A DNA stretch of 6,281 nt from Paracoccaceae bacterium (GTDB taxonomy: Bacteria > Pseudomonadota > Alphaproteobacteria > Rhodobacterales > Rhodobacteraceae), in contig SKNG01000196.1 of assembly GCA_007120685.1 (NCBI GenBank), positions 1 to 6,281 of the forward strand, given 5' to 3'. A program made the position numbers and the translations under genes. Under the pieces are notes generated by a model. The model did not search any database, had not been told where the DNA came from, and saw nothing but the letters and a program-made list of their open reading frames with translations. Of this stretch, positions 1 through 5,616 are shown piece by piece. Position 1 is the stretch's first letter, and each line of letters begins with the position of its first letter.

Positions 1-1158
1 GACGAGGCGCTGCGCCTGCGCGAGGCGCCGACGCCCTTCATGCGCTTCCTGCGCACCGCCGCCGACTGGGCGGGCCGGGGGCCGGATGCGCATATCGGCA
101 ATGTCGGCGTGCTGCGGGCCGAAACCCGGGTGGCGCATCGCGGCTGGCGGCTGATCTCCTTCAGCCGCTATGACGGGGTGCGCGAGCAGGTCAACGGCTT
201 GCTGGCGCTGGTCATCACCGCCTATGCGCTGATCCTGGCGCTGCTGTTCTACCTGCTGTCGCGCCGCGCCTGGTCGCAATCGGCGGCGTTTGAGCGCGAA
301 TCGTCCGAATTGCGGCGGCTGAACCTGCGCCTGCAGCGCGAGATCGCCGCGCGCGAGAAGGCCCAGCAGGACCTGACGGTGGCCGAGCAGACGCTGGTGC
401 AATCCTCGAAACTTGCGGTGCTGGGCGAGATGTCGGCGGCCGTCAGCCACGAGTTGAACCAGCCGCTTGCGGCGATGAAAACCTATCTGGCCGGCGCGCG
501 GCTGCTGCTGAACCGGCGCCGCGCCGAGGAAGCGCTGGTCGCCTTTCAGCGGCTGGACGATCTGATCGACCGGATGGGGGCGATCACCCGGCAGCTGAAA
601 TCCTATGCCCGCAAGGGGGGCGATGCCTTTGCGCCGTTGGATTTGCGCGCCTGCATCGCCGAGGCGCTGTCGATGATGGAGCCGCGCCTGCGCGAACGCC
701 GCGTGCTGGTGGTGCGCACCCTGCCCAATCAGCCGGTGATGGTGATGGGCGACCGGCTGCGGCTGGAACAGGTGATCGTCAACCTGATGCGCAATGCCGT
801 CGATGCCACCGCAACGGTGAACGCGCCGCAGATCGACATCATCCTGACCGAGGGCGACACGGTGAACCTGCGCATTCGTGACAACGGCAGCGGCATCGCC
901 GAGATCGACAAGATCTTCGAGCCCTTCTATACCTCCAAACGCCCGGGCGAAGGGGTCGGGCTGGGGCTCGCAATCTCTTCCGGCATCGTCAGCGATCACG
1001 GCGGGCGGCTGGTCGCGCATAACGCCCCCGAGGGCGGCGCTGTCTTCGAGATTTCCATGCCCGTACTCTCTGGCCGCTCCGGCGCCATCCGGGCCGGAGC
1101 GCCGCGCGGCGCCAGCCGCGTGTTAGAGCCCGAAGCCGTGACCGGCGCGGGCGGGTGA
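1..1158 (+). CDS. dctB: DctB-type C4-dicarboxylate sensor histidine kinase, 3' part (5' end outside window)
   Basis: The reading frame is open from base 1, so the gene starts upstream; the ATG at 40 is internal. The visible part holds the end of a periplasmic sensor domain and one membrane segment at about 190-258 (VNGLLALVITAYALILALLF). A charged helical linker of coiled-coil type follows (about 280-400). The kinase core has the H-box SHELNQPLAAMKTY with phospho-acceptor His at 448-450, the N-box NLMRNAVDA (about 781-807), the G1 box DNGSGI (880-897), FEPFYTSK and the G2 box GVGLGLAIS. The H-box, and the linker ending in LAVLGEMSAAVSHELNQPLA, are typical of DctB. Family knowledge: it autophosphorylates in response to periplasmic C4-dicarboxylates and passes phosphate to DctD. 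The adjacent regulator supports this. The ligand is inferred because most of the sensor domain is missing. The last ~30 residues form a low-complexity tail with no receiver domain. Confidence 0.88.
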   Translation, partial: DEALRLREAPTPFMRFLRTAADWAGRGPDAHIGNVGVLRAETRVAHRGWRLISFSRYDGVREQVNGLLALVITAYALILALLFYLLSRRAWSQSAAFERESSELRRLNLRLQREIAAREKAQQDLTVAEQTLVQSSKLAVLGEMSAAVSHELNQPLAAMKTYLAGARLLLNRRRAEEALVAFQRLDDLIDRMGAITRQLKSYARKGGDAFAPLDLRACIAEALSMMEPRLRERRVLVVRTLPNQPVMVMGDRLRLEQVIVNLMRNAVDATATVNAPQIDIILTEGDTVNLRIRDNGSGIAEIDKIFEPFYTSKRPGEGVGLGLAISSGIVSDHGGRLVAHNAPEGGAVFEISMPVLSGRSGAIRAGAPRGASRVLEPEAVTGAGG

Positions 1159-1203
1159 CGGACCATCAACCGCGCGCGGACCAACCGAAAGGAACACCAG
1201 GCC

Positions 1204-2571
1204 ATGACCGATCAGGCCACGAAGGATATCGAGAAGGAAACCCGCGCGCAGGGTCCGCGCATCGTGATCATCGACGACGAGCACGACATGCGCGCCTCGA
1301 TCAGCCAGTGGCTGTCGCTGTCCGGTTTCCAGCCAGAGAGTTTCGCCAGCGCCGAAGAGGCGTTGCGCGTCCTGGGCCCTGAATTCGATGGCGCCGTGAT
1401 CAGCGACATTCGCATGCCCGGCATGGATGGCATGGCGCTGTTGAAGCGGCTGGCGGGGATGGACGCCACGCTGCCGGTGATCCTGATCACCGGGCATGGC
1501 GATGTGCCCATGGCGGTCGAGGCGATGCGCCTGGGCGCCTTCGACTTTCTGGAAAAGCCCTTCGACCCCGAGCGCATGACCGATCTGGCCCGCCGCGCGC
1601 TGAAGGCCCGCGCGCTGGCGCTGGAGGCCCGCGCGCTGCGCCACGAACTGGCCGATGGCAAGACGCTGATGCGCCGGCTGGTGGGCAACGCGCCGGAAAT
1701 GGTGCGCCTGCGCGAGGATATCCTGGATTACGGCCAGGCCGACGGCCATGTGCTGATCGATGGTGAGACGGGCACGGGCAAGACGCTGGTCGCCCATGCC
1801 CTGCACGCGGTGGGACCGCGCGCGGGGCGGCGGTTCGTGTCGCTCTCGTGCCTGTGCGCGGATGACGAGACGCTGGCGGCGCGGCTTTTCGGCCCGGTTT
1901 CCGGCGGCGGCCTGCCACTGGCCGAAGAGGCGCGCGGCGGCACGCTTTGTCTGGAGGATATCGAGGCGTTGAGCCCGGCCATGCAGGCGCGGCTGCTGGC
2001 CTTTCTGAACGATCTGGGCACGCCGCCGGCCACCCGTATCGTGGCGATCTGCAACGCGCATGAACCCGGCCGCACGCTGGAAGACGCGCTGCGCCCGGAT
2101 CTGTATTTCCGCCTTGCCGCGATGAAGATCACCCTGCCGCCCCTGCGCGCGCGCGGCGAGGATATCCTGGCGCTGTTCAACGACTATGCCGCCCGCTTCG
2201 CCGAGGAATACGGCTGCCCCGCGCCAGAGCTTTCGGCCCAGGATGCCGCGCATCTCTTGCAGGCGCCCTGGCCGGGCAATGTGCGCCAGCTGATCGCCAT
2301 CGCCGAACAGGCGGTGCTGCAGAACCGGCGCGAGGGGGGGTCCGTCGTGTCGCTGGTGATGGCCGATAACGAAACGGCTGGCGGGGCGCTGACCACGGAA
2401 GGCAAGCCGCTGAAGGAATATGTCGAGGCCTTCGAGCGCACGCTGATCGACAACACCATGCGCCGGCACAAGGGTTCGATCACCGCGGTGATGGAAGAAC
2501 TCTGCCTGCCGCGGCGGACGCTGAACGAGAAGATGGCGAAATACGGTCTCAGCCGCGCCGATTACGTCTGA
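1204..2571 (+). CDS. dctD: DctD-type response regulator, NtrC family, lacking the GAFTGA motif
   Basis: The product has 455 residues. The ATG is preceded by AAAGGAA at 1188-1194 with good spacing, 45 bp after dctB, so the two are probably co-transcribed. The receiver domain (about 18-130) has acidic pair D24/D25, phospho-Asp D68 in SDIRMPGMDG, T96 and K118. The AAA+ domain (about 158-375) has Walker A GETGTGKT (187-194), an arginine-rich DLYFRL segment (299-304), and PWPGNVRQL (355-363). A Fis-type HTH lies at about 415-447 (RRTLNEKMAKYGL), which resembles DctD. Two departures are visible. Between LFG (228-230) and GGTL (245-248) there are only 14 residues, and the GAFTGA loop that engages sigma-54 is absent. 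Walker B reads LCLEDIE rather than the usual LFLDEIE. The role is inferred to be phosphorylation-dependent control of C4-dicarboxylate (Dct/TRAP) uptake genes, which are not in the window. Whether it works with sigma-54 is doubtful. Confidence 0.88.
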   Translation: MTDQATKDIEKETRAQGPRIVIIDDEHDMRASISQWLSLSGFQPESFASAEEALRVLGPEFDGAVISDIRMPGMDGMALLKRLAGMDATLPVILITGHGDVPMAVEAMRLGAFDFLEKPFDPERMTDLARRALKARALALEARALRHELADGKTLMRRLVGNAPEMVRLREDILDYGQADGHVLIDGETGTGKTLVAHALHAVGPRAGRRFVSLSCLCADDETLAARLFGPVSGGGLPLAEEARGGTLCLEDIEALSPAMQARLLAFLNDLGTPPATRIVAICNAHEPGRTLEDALRPDLYFRLAAMKITLPPLRARGEDILALFNDYAARFAEEYGCPAPELSAQDAAHLLQAPWPGNVRQLIAIAEQAVLQNRREGGSVVSLVMADNETAGGALTTEGKPLKEYVEAFERTLIDNTMRRHKGSITAVMEELCLPRRTLNEKMAKYGLSRADYV

Positions 2572-2581
2572 GCCAGGCGCC

Positions 2582-2607
2582 GGCCCAATAACCGGGCCCA
2601 ATAACCG
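2582..2607. repeat. Perfect 13-bp tandem duplication after dctD
   Basis: The unit GGCCCAATAACCG occurs twice back to back (2582-2594 and 2595-2607), 10 bp after the dctD stop codon. It looks like a slippage duplication. No protein-binding role can be assigned from sequence alone. Confidence 0.85.
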
Positions 2608-2614
2608 TGCATGC

Positions 2615-2633
2615 CTGCCTGCCAGGCGGGCAG
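2615..2633. other. Imperfect hairpin downstream of dctBD
   Basis: CTGCCTG (2615-2621) can pair with CGGGCAG (2627-2633), with one G-T pair and a 5-nt loop. No T-run follows. It may help define the 3' end of the dctBD transcript together with the hairpin at 2656-2678. Confidence 0.4.
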
Positions 2634-2655
2634 TCGGCCGGGCATCTGCGGCGAT

Positions 2656-2678
2656 GCGACAGATTGTTGCGTTTTTTT
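2656..2678 (+). terminator. Candidate intrinsic terminator of dctBD
   Basis: GCGACA (2656-2661) pairs with TGTTGC (2665-2670), including one G-T pair, across a 3-nt loop. Seven T residues follow at 2672-2678. The stem is short, but the T-run is striking in GC-rich DNA and lies about 100 bp after the dctD stop, before the next gene. Confidence 0.45.
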
Positions 2679-2688
2679 CGCCCCTCGG

Positions 2689-2719
2689 TTGCAGATTGGT
2701 TCTGGAAACGCCGGATAAT
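2689..2719 (+). promoter_or_regulatory. Possible sigma-70-type promoter for the small exported-protein gene
   Basis: TTGCAG (2689-2694) and GATAAT (2714-2719) resemble -35 and -10 boxes, but the 19-nt spacer is long. The stretch 2660-2735 is noticeably more AT-rich than its surroundings. It sits just upstream of an isolated gene that has its own Shine-Dalgarno sequence. This is a sequence-only guess. Confidence 0.3.
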
Positions 2720-2756
2720 GTGCTATGTGTTCCCTACCGCAACTGGAGGGTAGACC

Positions 2757-2924
2757 ATGAAAGTGAAGACGTTCCTGGCCGCCACCGTTCTGGCCATGGC
2801 CCCCGGCCTGGCGATGGCCATGGGTGGCTGCGGCTCGATGACGCCGCAAAGCGCCTCGGCCTGCGGCGACGGGCAGGTGTGGGACGCCGATGCGCGGGCC
2901 TGCGTCACACCGTTGAGCAGCTGA
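2757..2924 (+). CDS. Small exported cysteine-containing protein (55 aa), function unknown
   Basis: The ATG at 2757 is preceded by a strong Shine-Dalgarno GGAGGG (2745-2750, 6-nt spacing). The 55-codon product begins with a clear signal peptide: MKVK, then a hydrophobic stretch, then an AMA cleavage site around residue 21. The predicted mature peptide of about 34 residues has cysteines at 25, 36 and 49. Its end, CGDGQVWDADARACV, has a C-x2-G-x-V-W-D-x(n)-C-V pattern reminiscent of small secreted cysteine motifs. The segment before C25 (MGG) is not a good lipobox, so I favour an ordinary periplasmic or secreted peptide over a lipoprotein. I have the impression that similar short proteins are common in Rhodobacteraceae, but cannot verify this here. 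It stands alone between a candidate terminator and strong hairpins, so it is probably monocistronic. No function can be assigned. Confidence 0.72.
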   Translation: MKVKTFLAATVLAMAPGLAMAMGGCGSMTPQSASACGDGQVWDADARACVTPLSS

Positions 2925-2927
2925 CAA

Positions 2928-2954
2928 CAGCCGGTCGCCGGCACGGACCGGCTG
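2928..2954 (+). terminator. Strong hairpin 4 nt after the small gene
   Basis: CAGCCGGTC (2928-2936) and GACCGGCTG (2946-2954) form a perfect 9-bp stem with a 9-nt loop, immediately after the stop codon. No T-run follows, so it may stabilise the 3' end or act as an imperfect terminator. Confidence 0.55.
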
Positions 2955-2990
2955 CCGCAAGTGATTATGTCGCGCCCAGGCGCGGCACTG

Positions 2991-3020
2991 GGCCCCGGCT
3001 GTTCCCTCGCCGGGGCCTTG
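2991..3020 (+). terminator. Second strong hairpin, likely intrinsic terminator
   Basis: GGCCCCGGC (2991-2999) and GCCGGGGCC (3009-3017) form a perfect 9-bp GC stem with a 9-nt loop, followed by TTGTCAT. This is typical of a high-GC terminator with a poor U-tract. It separates the small gene from the downstream operon. Confidence 0.6.
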
Positions 3021-3108
3021 TCATATACCGGACGACCCGCGCGCCCCAACGCCCTTGCCTTTCCGGTCCGTCATGCCAGAAAGGTCGGTGTAAACGATAG
3101 GGGTTGCC

Positions 3109-4281
3109 ATGAGACGCGTTCTGAAGGTTCTGGGCATTCTGTCAATGGCGCTGGCAGTGCTGGCAGGCACTGCCGCCTTCTGGAAACGCGAGGAGTTGAC
3201 CCGCCTTGCAGCCGTCAACACGCTGTTCCGCGAGGACCGGATCGTCAGCAATTTCTCCAACATGGACACGCTGTTCCACCATGCCGAGATGCGCGGCGGC
3301 ACCGCCTCCCCCCTGCCCCGCGGCGCCGATGCGGCGATGCCCGAAGGTTTTGACCGCTGGCTGGAGGAGCGCCGGCTGACCGGCATCGTGGTGCTGCACC
3401 GGGGCGAGATCGTGCATGAGGGCTATCATCTGGGCACCGGCGCGGATGACCGCCGCATGTCCTGGTCGGTGGCGAAATCGGCGCTGTCGCTGCTTCTGGG
3501 CATCCTGCACCATGACGGCACCATCCCGGATCTGGACGCGCCGGTAACCGATTTCGCCCCGGCGCTGGCGGCATCTGCCTATGACGGCGTGACCATACGG
3601 CAGGTGGCGCAGATGGCCTCTGGCCTGGAATTCAACGAGGATTATCTGGATTTCTGGTCCGATATCAACCGCATGGGCCGGGTTCTGGCGCTGGGCAGCA
3701 CGATGGACGGTTTTGCCATCGGCCAGACCGGACGGGCCGGCCCGCCGGGCACAACGTGGCGCTATGTGTCGATCGACACGCATGTGCTGGGCATGGTCAT
3801 ACGTGGGGCGACCGGGCAAAGCGTGATCGCGTTGATGGAGGAGCGGCTGTTCATCCCCCTGGGGCTGGAGCGCGACCCCTATTACGTGACCGACGGGCAC
3901 GGGGTGGCCTTCGTGCTGGGCGGGCTGAACCTGACCACGCGGGATTACGCGCGGTTGGGCCTGCTGGTGGCGCAGGGCGGCGAATGGGAGGGCCAGCAGA
4001 TCGTGCCCGCCGAGTGGATTGCCGAATCGACCGTCGCCAGCGCCCCGGGCGGGGTGGGATACGGCTATCAGTGGTGGCTGCCGTCGGGAGCCGAACCGGG
4101 CGAGGTCTATGCGCGCGGGGTCTATGGCCAGTTCCTCTGGATCGACCGCGACCGCGAGGTGGCCATCGCCGTCAACAGCGCCGACCGGGCGTTTCGCCAA
4201 CCCGGCGTGATAGACAGCAATATCGCCATGTTCCGCGCCATTGCGCGCGGCCTGGCCGACAATGAAAGGAGAACCGGATGA
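3109..4281 (+). CDS. Serine hydrolase, class C beta-lactamase / 6-aminohexanoate hydrolase-like
   Basis: The product has 390 residues, a usual length for the family. AGGGG (3099-3103) precedes the ATG. Residues 1-25 (MRRVLK, then a hydrophobic stretch) form a signal anchor or signal peptide, so the enzyme should act at or outside the inner membrane. The catalytic SxxK motif is S120-V-A-K123 in MSWSVAKS. The Tyr of the second motif is Y219 in WRYVSIDTHVLG, where Y-V-S stands in place of Y-x-N. YGYQWW followed by YARGVYGQFLWID (334-346) matches the C-terminal active-site strand, with G-x-Y-G-Q rather than K-T-G. These features fit the COG1680 group that includes NylB-type amide hydrolases and esterases better than a true beta-lactamase. 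The substrate is unknown and a resistance function should not be assumed. Its stop overlaps the next start, which indicates an operon. Confidence 0.85.
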   Translation: MRRVLKVLGILSMALAVLAGTAAFWKREELTRLAAVNTLFREDRIVSNFSNMDTLFHHAEMRGGTASPLPRGADAAMPEGFDRWLEERRLTGIVVLHRGEIVHEGYHLGTGADDRRMSWSVAKSALSLLLGILHHDGTIPDLDAPVTDFAPALAASAYDGVTIRQVAQMASGLEFNEDYLDFWSDINRMGRVLALGSTMDGFAIGQTGRAGPPGTTWRYVSIDTHVLGMVIRGATGQSVIALMEERLFIPLGLERDPYYVTDGHGVAFVLGGLNLTTRDYARLGLLVAQGGEWEGQQIVPAEWIAESTVASAPGGVGYGYQWWLPSGAEPGEVYARGVYGQFLWIDRDREVAIAVNSADRAFRQPGVIDSNIAMFRAIARGLADNERRTG

Positions 4282-4532
4282 GCCCTGAACCCGATTGCCC
4301 GCAGACCGCGCCCTATCCCGTCGAGGTAGAGGCCGGAAAGACCTATTTCTGGTGTGCCTGCGGGAAGTCGTCGCGCCAGCCCTTCTGCGACGGCTCGCAC
4401 AAGGGCACGGGGTTCGAGCCGCTGCGCTGGCAGGCAGAGGAAGGCAAGCGCGTGTTCTTCTGCGGCTGCAAGCAGACGAAGGGCGCGCCGCTATGCGACG
4501 GCTCGCACAACCTGATCGGCAAGAGCGCATGA
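4278..4532 (+). CDS. Double CDGSH-type iron-sulfur protein
   Basis: The product has 84 residues. The start overlaps the hydrolase stop (ATGA, 4278-4281), with Shine-Dalgarno AAGGAG at 4266-4271. It has two CDGSH zinc-finger-like units. In unit 1 the ligands are C26, C28, C37 and H41 (CACGKSSRQPFCDGSH). In unit 2 they are C62, C64, C73 and H77 (CGCKQTKGAPLCDGSH). Both have the C-x-C-x8-C-x3-H spacing known to bind one 2Fe-2S cluster in the mitoNEET/MiNT family. A short bacterial protein with two units should therefore hold two clusters in one chain. There is no signal peptide or membrane segment, so it is probably cytoplasmic. Family members are linked to redox or iron-sulfur handling, and the partner here is unknown. 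Its stop overlaps the next start, which suggests translational coupling. Confidence 0.93.
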   Translation: MSPEPDCPQTAPYPVEVEAGKTYFWCACGKSSRQPFCDGSHKGTGFEPLRWQAEEGKRVFFCGCKQTKGAPLCDGSHNLIGKSA

Positions 4533-4912
4533 AGGCGCCGTCGGTGAATGTGCTGGGCGGGCGGCTGGAAAGCTGCTCGACCGACCCGGTGACCGGGTTC
4601 TTCCGCAATGGCTGCTGCGATACCGGCCCCGAGGATCGCGGCCTGCACACGGTCTGCGCCGAGATGACCGAGGAGTTTCTGGCGCTGTCCAAGTATCTGG
4701 GCAACGACCTGAGCACGCCGCGCCCGGAATGGGGGTTTGCCGGGCTGAAACCGGGCGATCACTGGTGCCTGTGTGCGGCGCGCTTCCTGCAGGCGCATGA
4801 CGAGGGCGCAGCGCCGCGCATCCGGCTGGCCGCGACGCATCAGCGCACGCTGGAGGTAGTGCCGCTGGAGGTGTTGCGCGAACATGCGGTGGATGCGGCG
4901 GACGGCGGGTAG
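4529..4912 (+). CDS. DUF2237 family protein (127 aa)
   Basis: The ATG at 4529 overlaps the CDGSH gene's TGA (ATGA). I chose it over the longer open frame from 4295 because the upstream part only shadows the CDGSH gene and family homology begins at NVLG. AAGAG (4521-4525) is a weak, close Shine-Dalgarno, so coupling to the upstream gene is likely. The DUF2237 signature is clear in several segments: STDPVTGFFRNGCCDTGPED, GLHTVCAEMTEEFL, GNDLSTPRPEWGF, GLKPGDHWCLCA, and ATHQRTLEVVPLE near the end. The cysteines (C16, C29, C30, C43, C80, C82) and acidic residues are the family's conserved positions as I remember them. The biochemical function of DUF2237 is not known to me. The protein has no signal peptide and is probably cytoplasmic. 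Its place after a CDGSH protein makes a metal or redox link conceivable, but that is inference. Confidence 0.92.
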   Translation: MKAPSVNVLGGRLESCSTDPVTGFFRNGCCDTGPEDRGLHTVCAEMTEEFLALSKYLGNDLSTPRPEWGFAGLKPGDHWCLCAARFLQAHDEGAAPRIRLAATHQRTLEVVPLEVLREHAVDAADGG

Positions 4913-5029
4913 CCCGGGCGGCAGGCGGCGCGCTGGCGCAAAGGGCGCAGGGGGGCGCTGCCCACCTCGCCGCTGGCGCGGCTCATTGGGCTCCGCCCGT
5001 TCTTTCGCTTGAATCGCTCCACTGGGGGC
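4913..5029. other. GC-rich intergenic spacer between the operon and the IS remnants
   Basis: No gene is supported here. The first half is low-complexity and GC-rich, with weak hairpins such as GCCGC/GCGGC (4969-4973/4978-4982). The second half (about 4980-5029) changes to a less GC-rich, non-coding composition. No convincing terminator with a T-run follows the DUF2237 gene. The stretch may itself be a dispersed intergenic repeat, which a genome self-comparison would show. Confidence 0.4.
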
Positions 5030-5305
5030 TGTTGGAAAAGCACCATTCCTCTGATTCACCTTGTGTATCGGCGAATGGGGGGCTGTGATGCCGGATCGGC
5101 AGGAGCGCGGGCAACTGGAGCTTTTCATCACCGGGCCGTTGGTCTGATCCCCGATGACCATGTGCTGGTGAAGATCGATCAGGTTCTTGACCTTGGGTGG
5201 CTTCGCGGCGAAGTAGCCCCCCTTTGGTGTGCCGACAACGGTCGCCCCGGCATCGATCCCGAAGTTGCCGTGCATCTGATGCTGGCAGGCTTTCCTCTCG
5301 GCACT
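5030..5305 (+). mobile_element. 5' remnant of an IS1182-type insertion sequence
   Basis: The segment from about 5030 (GGCTGTTGGAAAAGC) through the transposase start at 5088 looks like the leader of an IS1182-family element. Transposase homology then runs to about 5305, where it breaks off and the tail of an IS110 element begins. The left edge is approximate because I could not identify a certain terminal inverted repeat, and no right end is present in the window. Confidence 0.6.
5088..5305 (+). pseudogene. IS1182-type transposase, N-terminal fragment with frameshift
   Basis: From the ATG at 5088 the frame reads MPDRQERGQLELFITGPL and stops at TGA 5145-5147. The homologous protein continues in another frame from 5144: LIPDDHVLVKIDQVLDLGWL, then ADNGRPGIDPEVAVHLMLAGF. 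Together these match the N-terminus of IS1182-family transposases, which normally continue for several hundred residues. Family members usually have about two residues between the two blocks (a GSLRDLIP-like stretch). Here only two bases remain, so a deletion of about 4 bp explains the shift. Homology ends at about 5305, so the gene lacks most of its length and cannot be functional. The open frame from 5009 to 5404 mixes leader, this fragment and unrelated sequence and is not a gene. Confidence 0.75.
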
Positions 5306-5540
5306 CGCCACGGTCCTCGAACCATCTATGGATGGCTCCCGCGGGGCAAGGGCGTTGTTTGGCTCCGGCATGTGGTCGGTCGCGGCCATGTATGCGGCGT
5401 CTGATCTGCGGCACGATGGCCGCGCGCCCTGATGAAGTCCTCCGGCGGTCGGGTCCCGATCAATGGCACGCGCTGGATCGCGCATTGGTCCGAACAGGGT
5501 GTCCCGTTTGCCGTCTCGCCGTCCGTCTGCCATCACCTCA

Positions 5541-5572
5541 CGTCGTGCCGGAGGCACGCCTTCGGCACGACG
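5541..5572. repeat. REP-like palindromic repeat, copy A
   Basis: CGTCGTGCCG (5541-5550) and CGGCACGACG (5563-5572) are perfect inverted arms. The central 12 bases extend the stem through one G-T pair and four more base pairs to a 2-nt loop. It is 27/32 identical to copy B, and both are followed by CGCC. A 5-bp CCTCA flanks it on both sides (5536-5540 and 5575-5579, taking CG as part of the element), which could be a target duplication or chance. Confidence 0.8.
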
Positions 5573-5589
5573 CGCCTCACCGTCTCTTG

Positions 5590-5608
5590 GCCGGCCTTGC
5601 GGGCCGGC
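5590..5608. other. Perfect hairpin just downstream of the IS110 transposase stop
   Basis: GCCGGCC (5590-5596) and GGCCGGC (5602-5608) pair perfectly across a 5-nt loop, 8 bp beyond the stop codon on the minus strand. It could be a transcription terminator stem without a U-tract, or part of the element's noncoding RNA. Confidence 0.45.
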
Positions 5609-5616
5609 GCGATCCG

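Larger units (their letters stand above)
5306..5616 (-). other. Noncoding tail of the IS110 element, possible guide-RNA region
   Basis: About 310 bp between the transposase stop and the IS1182 junction carry no supportable gene. Small hairpins are present: CCATC/GATGG at 5322-5335 and GCCGGCC/GGCCGGC at 5590-5608. Palindrome copy A (5541-5572) interrupts the tail. In the IS1111 subgroup of IS110 elements the target-choosing RNA is encoded downstream of the transposase, so this is where it would lie. I cannot delimit an RNA from sequence alone. Confidence 0.35.

Noticed and set aside
1123..2601. Long minus-strand open frame of 492 codons opposite dctD
   Set aside because: It is antisense to a well-supported gene, rich in Arg/His/Gln/Ala, and shows no family motifs. 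It is an artefact of high GC at third positions.
2660..2756. Sigma-54 (-24/-12) promoter in front of the small gene, as a target of DctD
   Set aside because: I found no TGGCAC-N5-TTGC-like pair in the interval. The AT-rich stretch fits a weak sigma-70-type promoter better.
2817..2831. Possible lipoprotein lipobox at MGGC in the small exported protein
   Set aside because: The residues before Cys25 do not fit the L-[AS]-[GA]-C pattern, and a normal AMA signal peptidase I site lies just upstream.
2654..3100. Plus-strand open frame of 148 codons spanning the intergenic region
   Set aside because: It starts inside the candidate terminator hairpin with no Shine-Dalgarno and lacks domain similarity. 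The better-supported 55-codon gene occupies the same stretch in another frame.
4295..4528. Upstream extension of the DUF2237 reading frame
   Set aside because: The frame is open, but this part overlaps the CDGSH gene and translates to Arg/Leu-rich sequence. Family homology starts at the ATG at 4529.
3142..4716. Long minus-strand open frame of 524 codons opposite the serine hydrolase, CDGSH and DUF2237 genes
   Set aside because: It crosses three coherent genes on the other strand and has no recognisable domain. It is a shadow frame.
5009..5404. Plus-strand open frame of 131 codons as an intact gene
   Set aside because: Only its middle part matches a transposase, and that part is out of frame with the transposase start codon at 5088. 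The ends are leader and IS110 tail.
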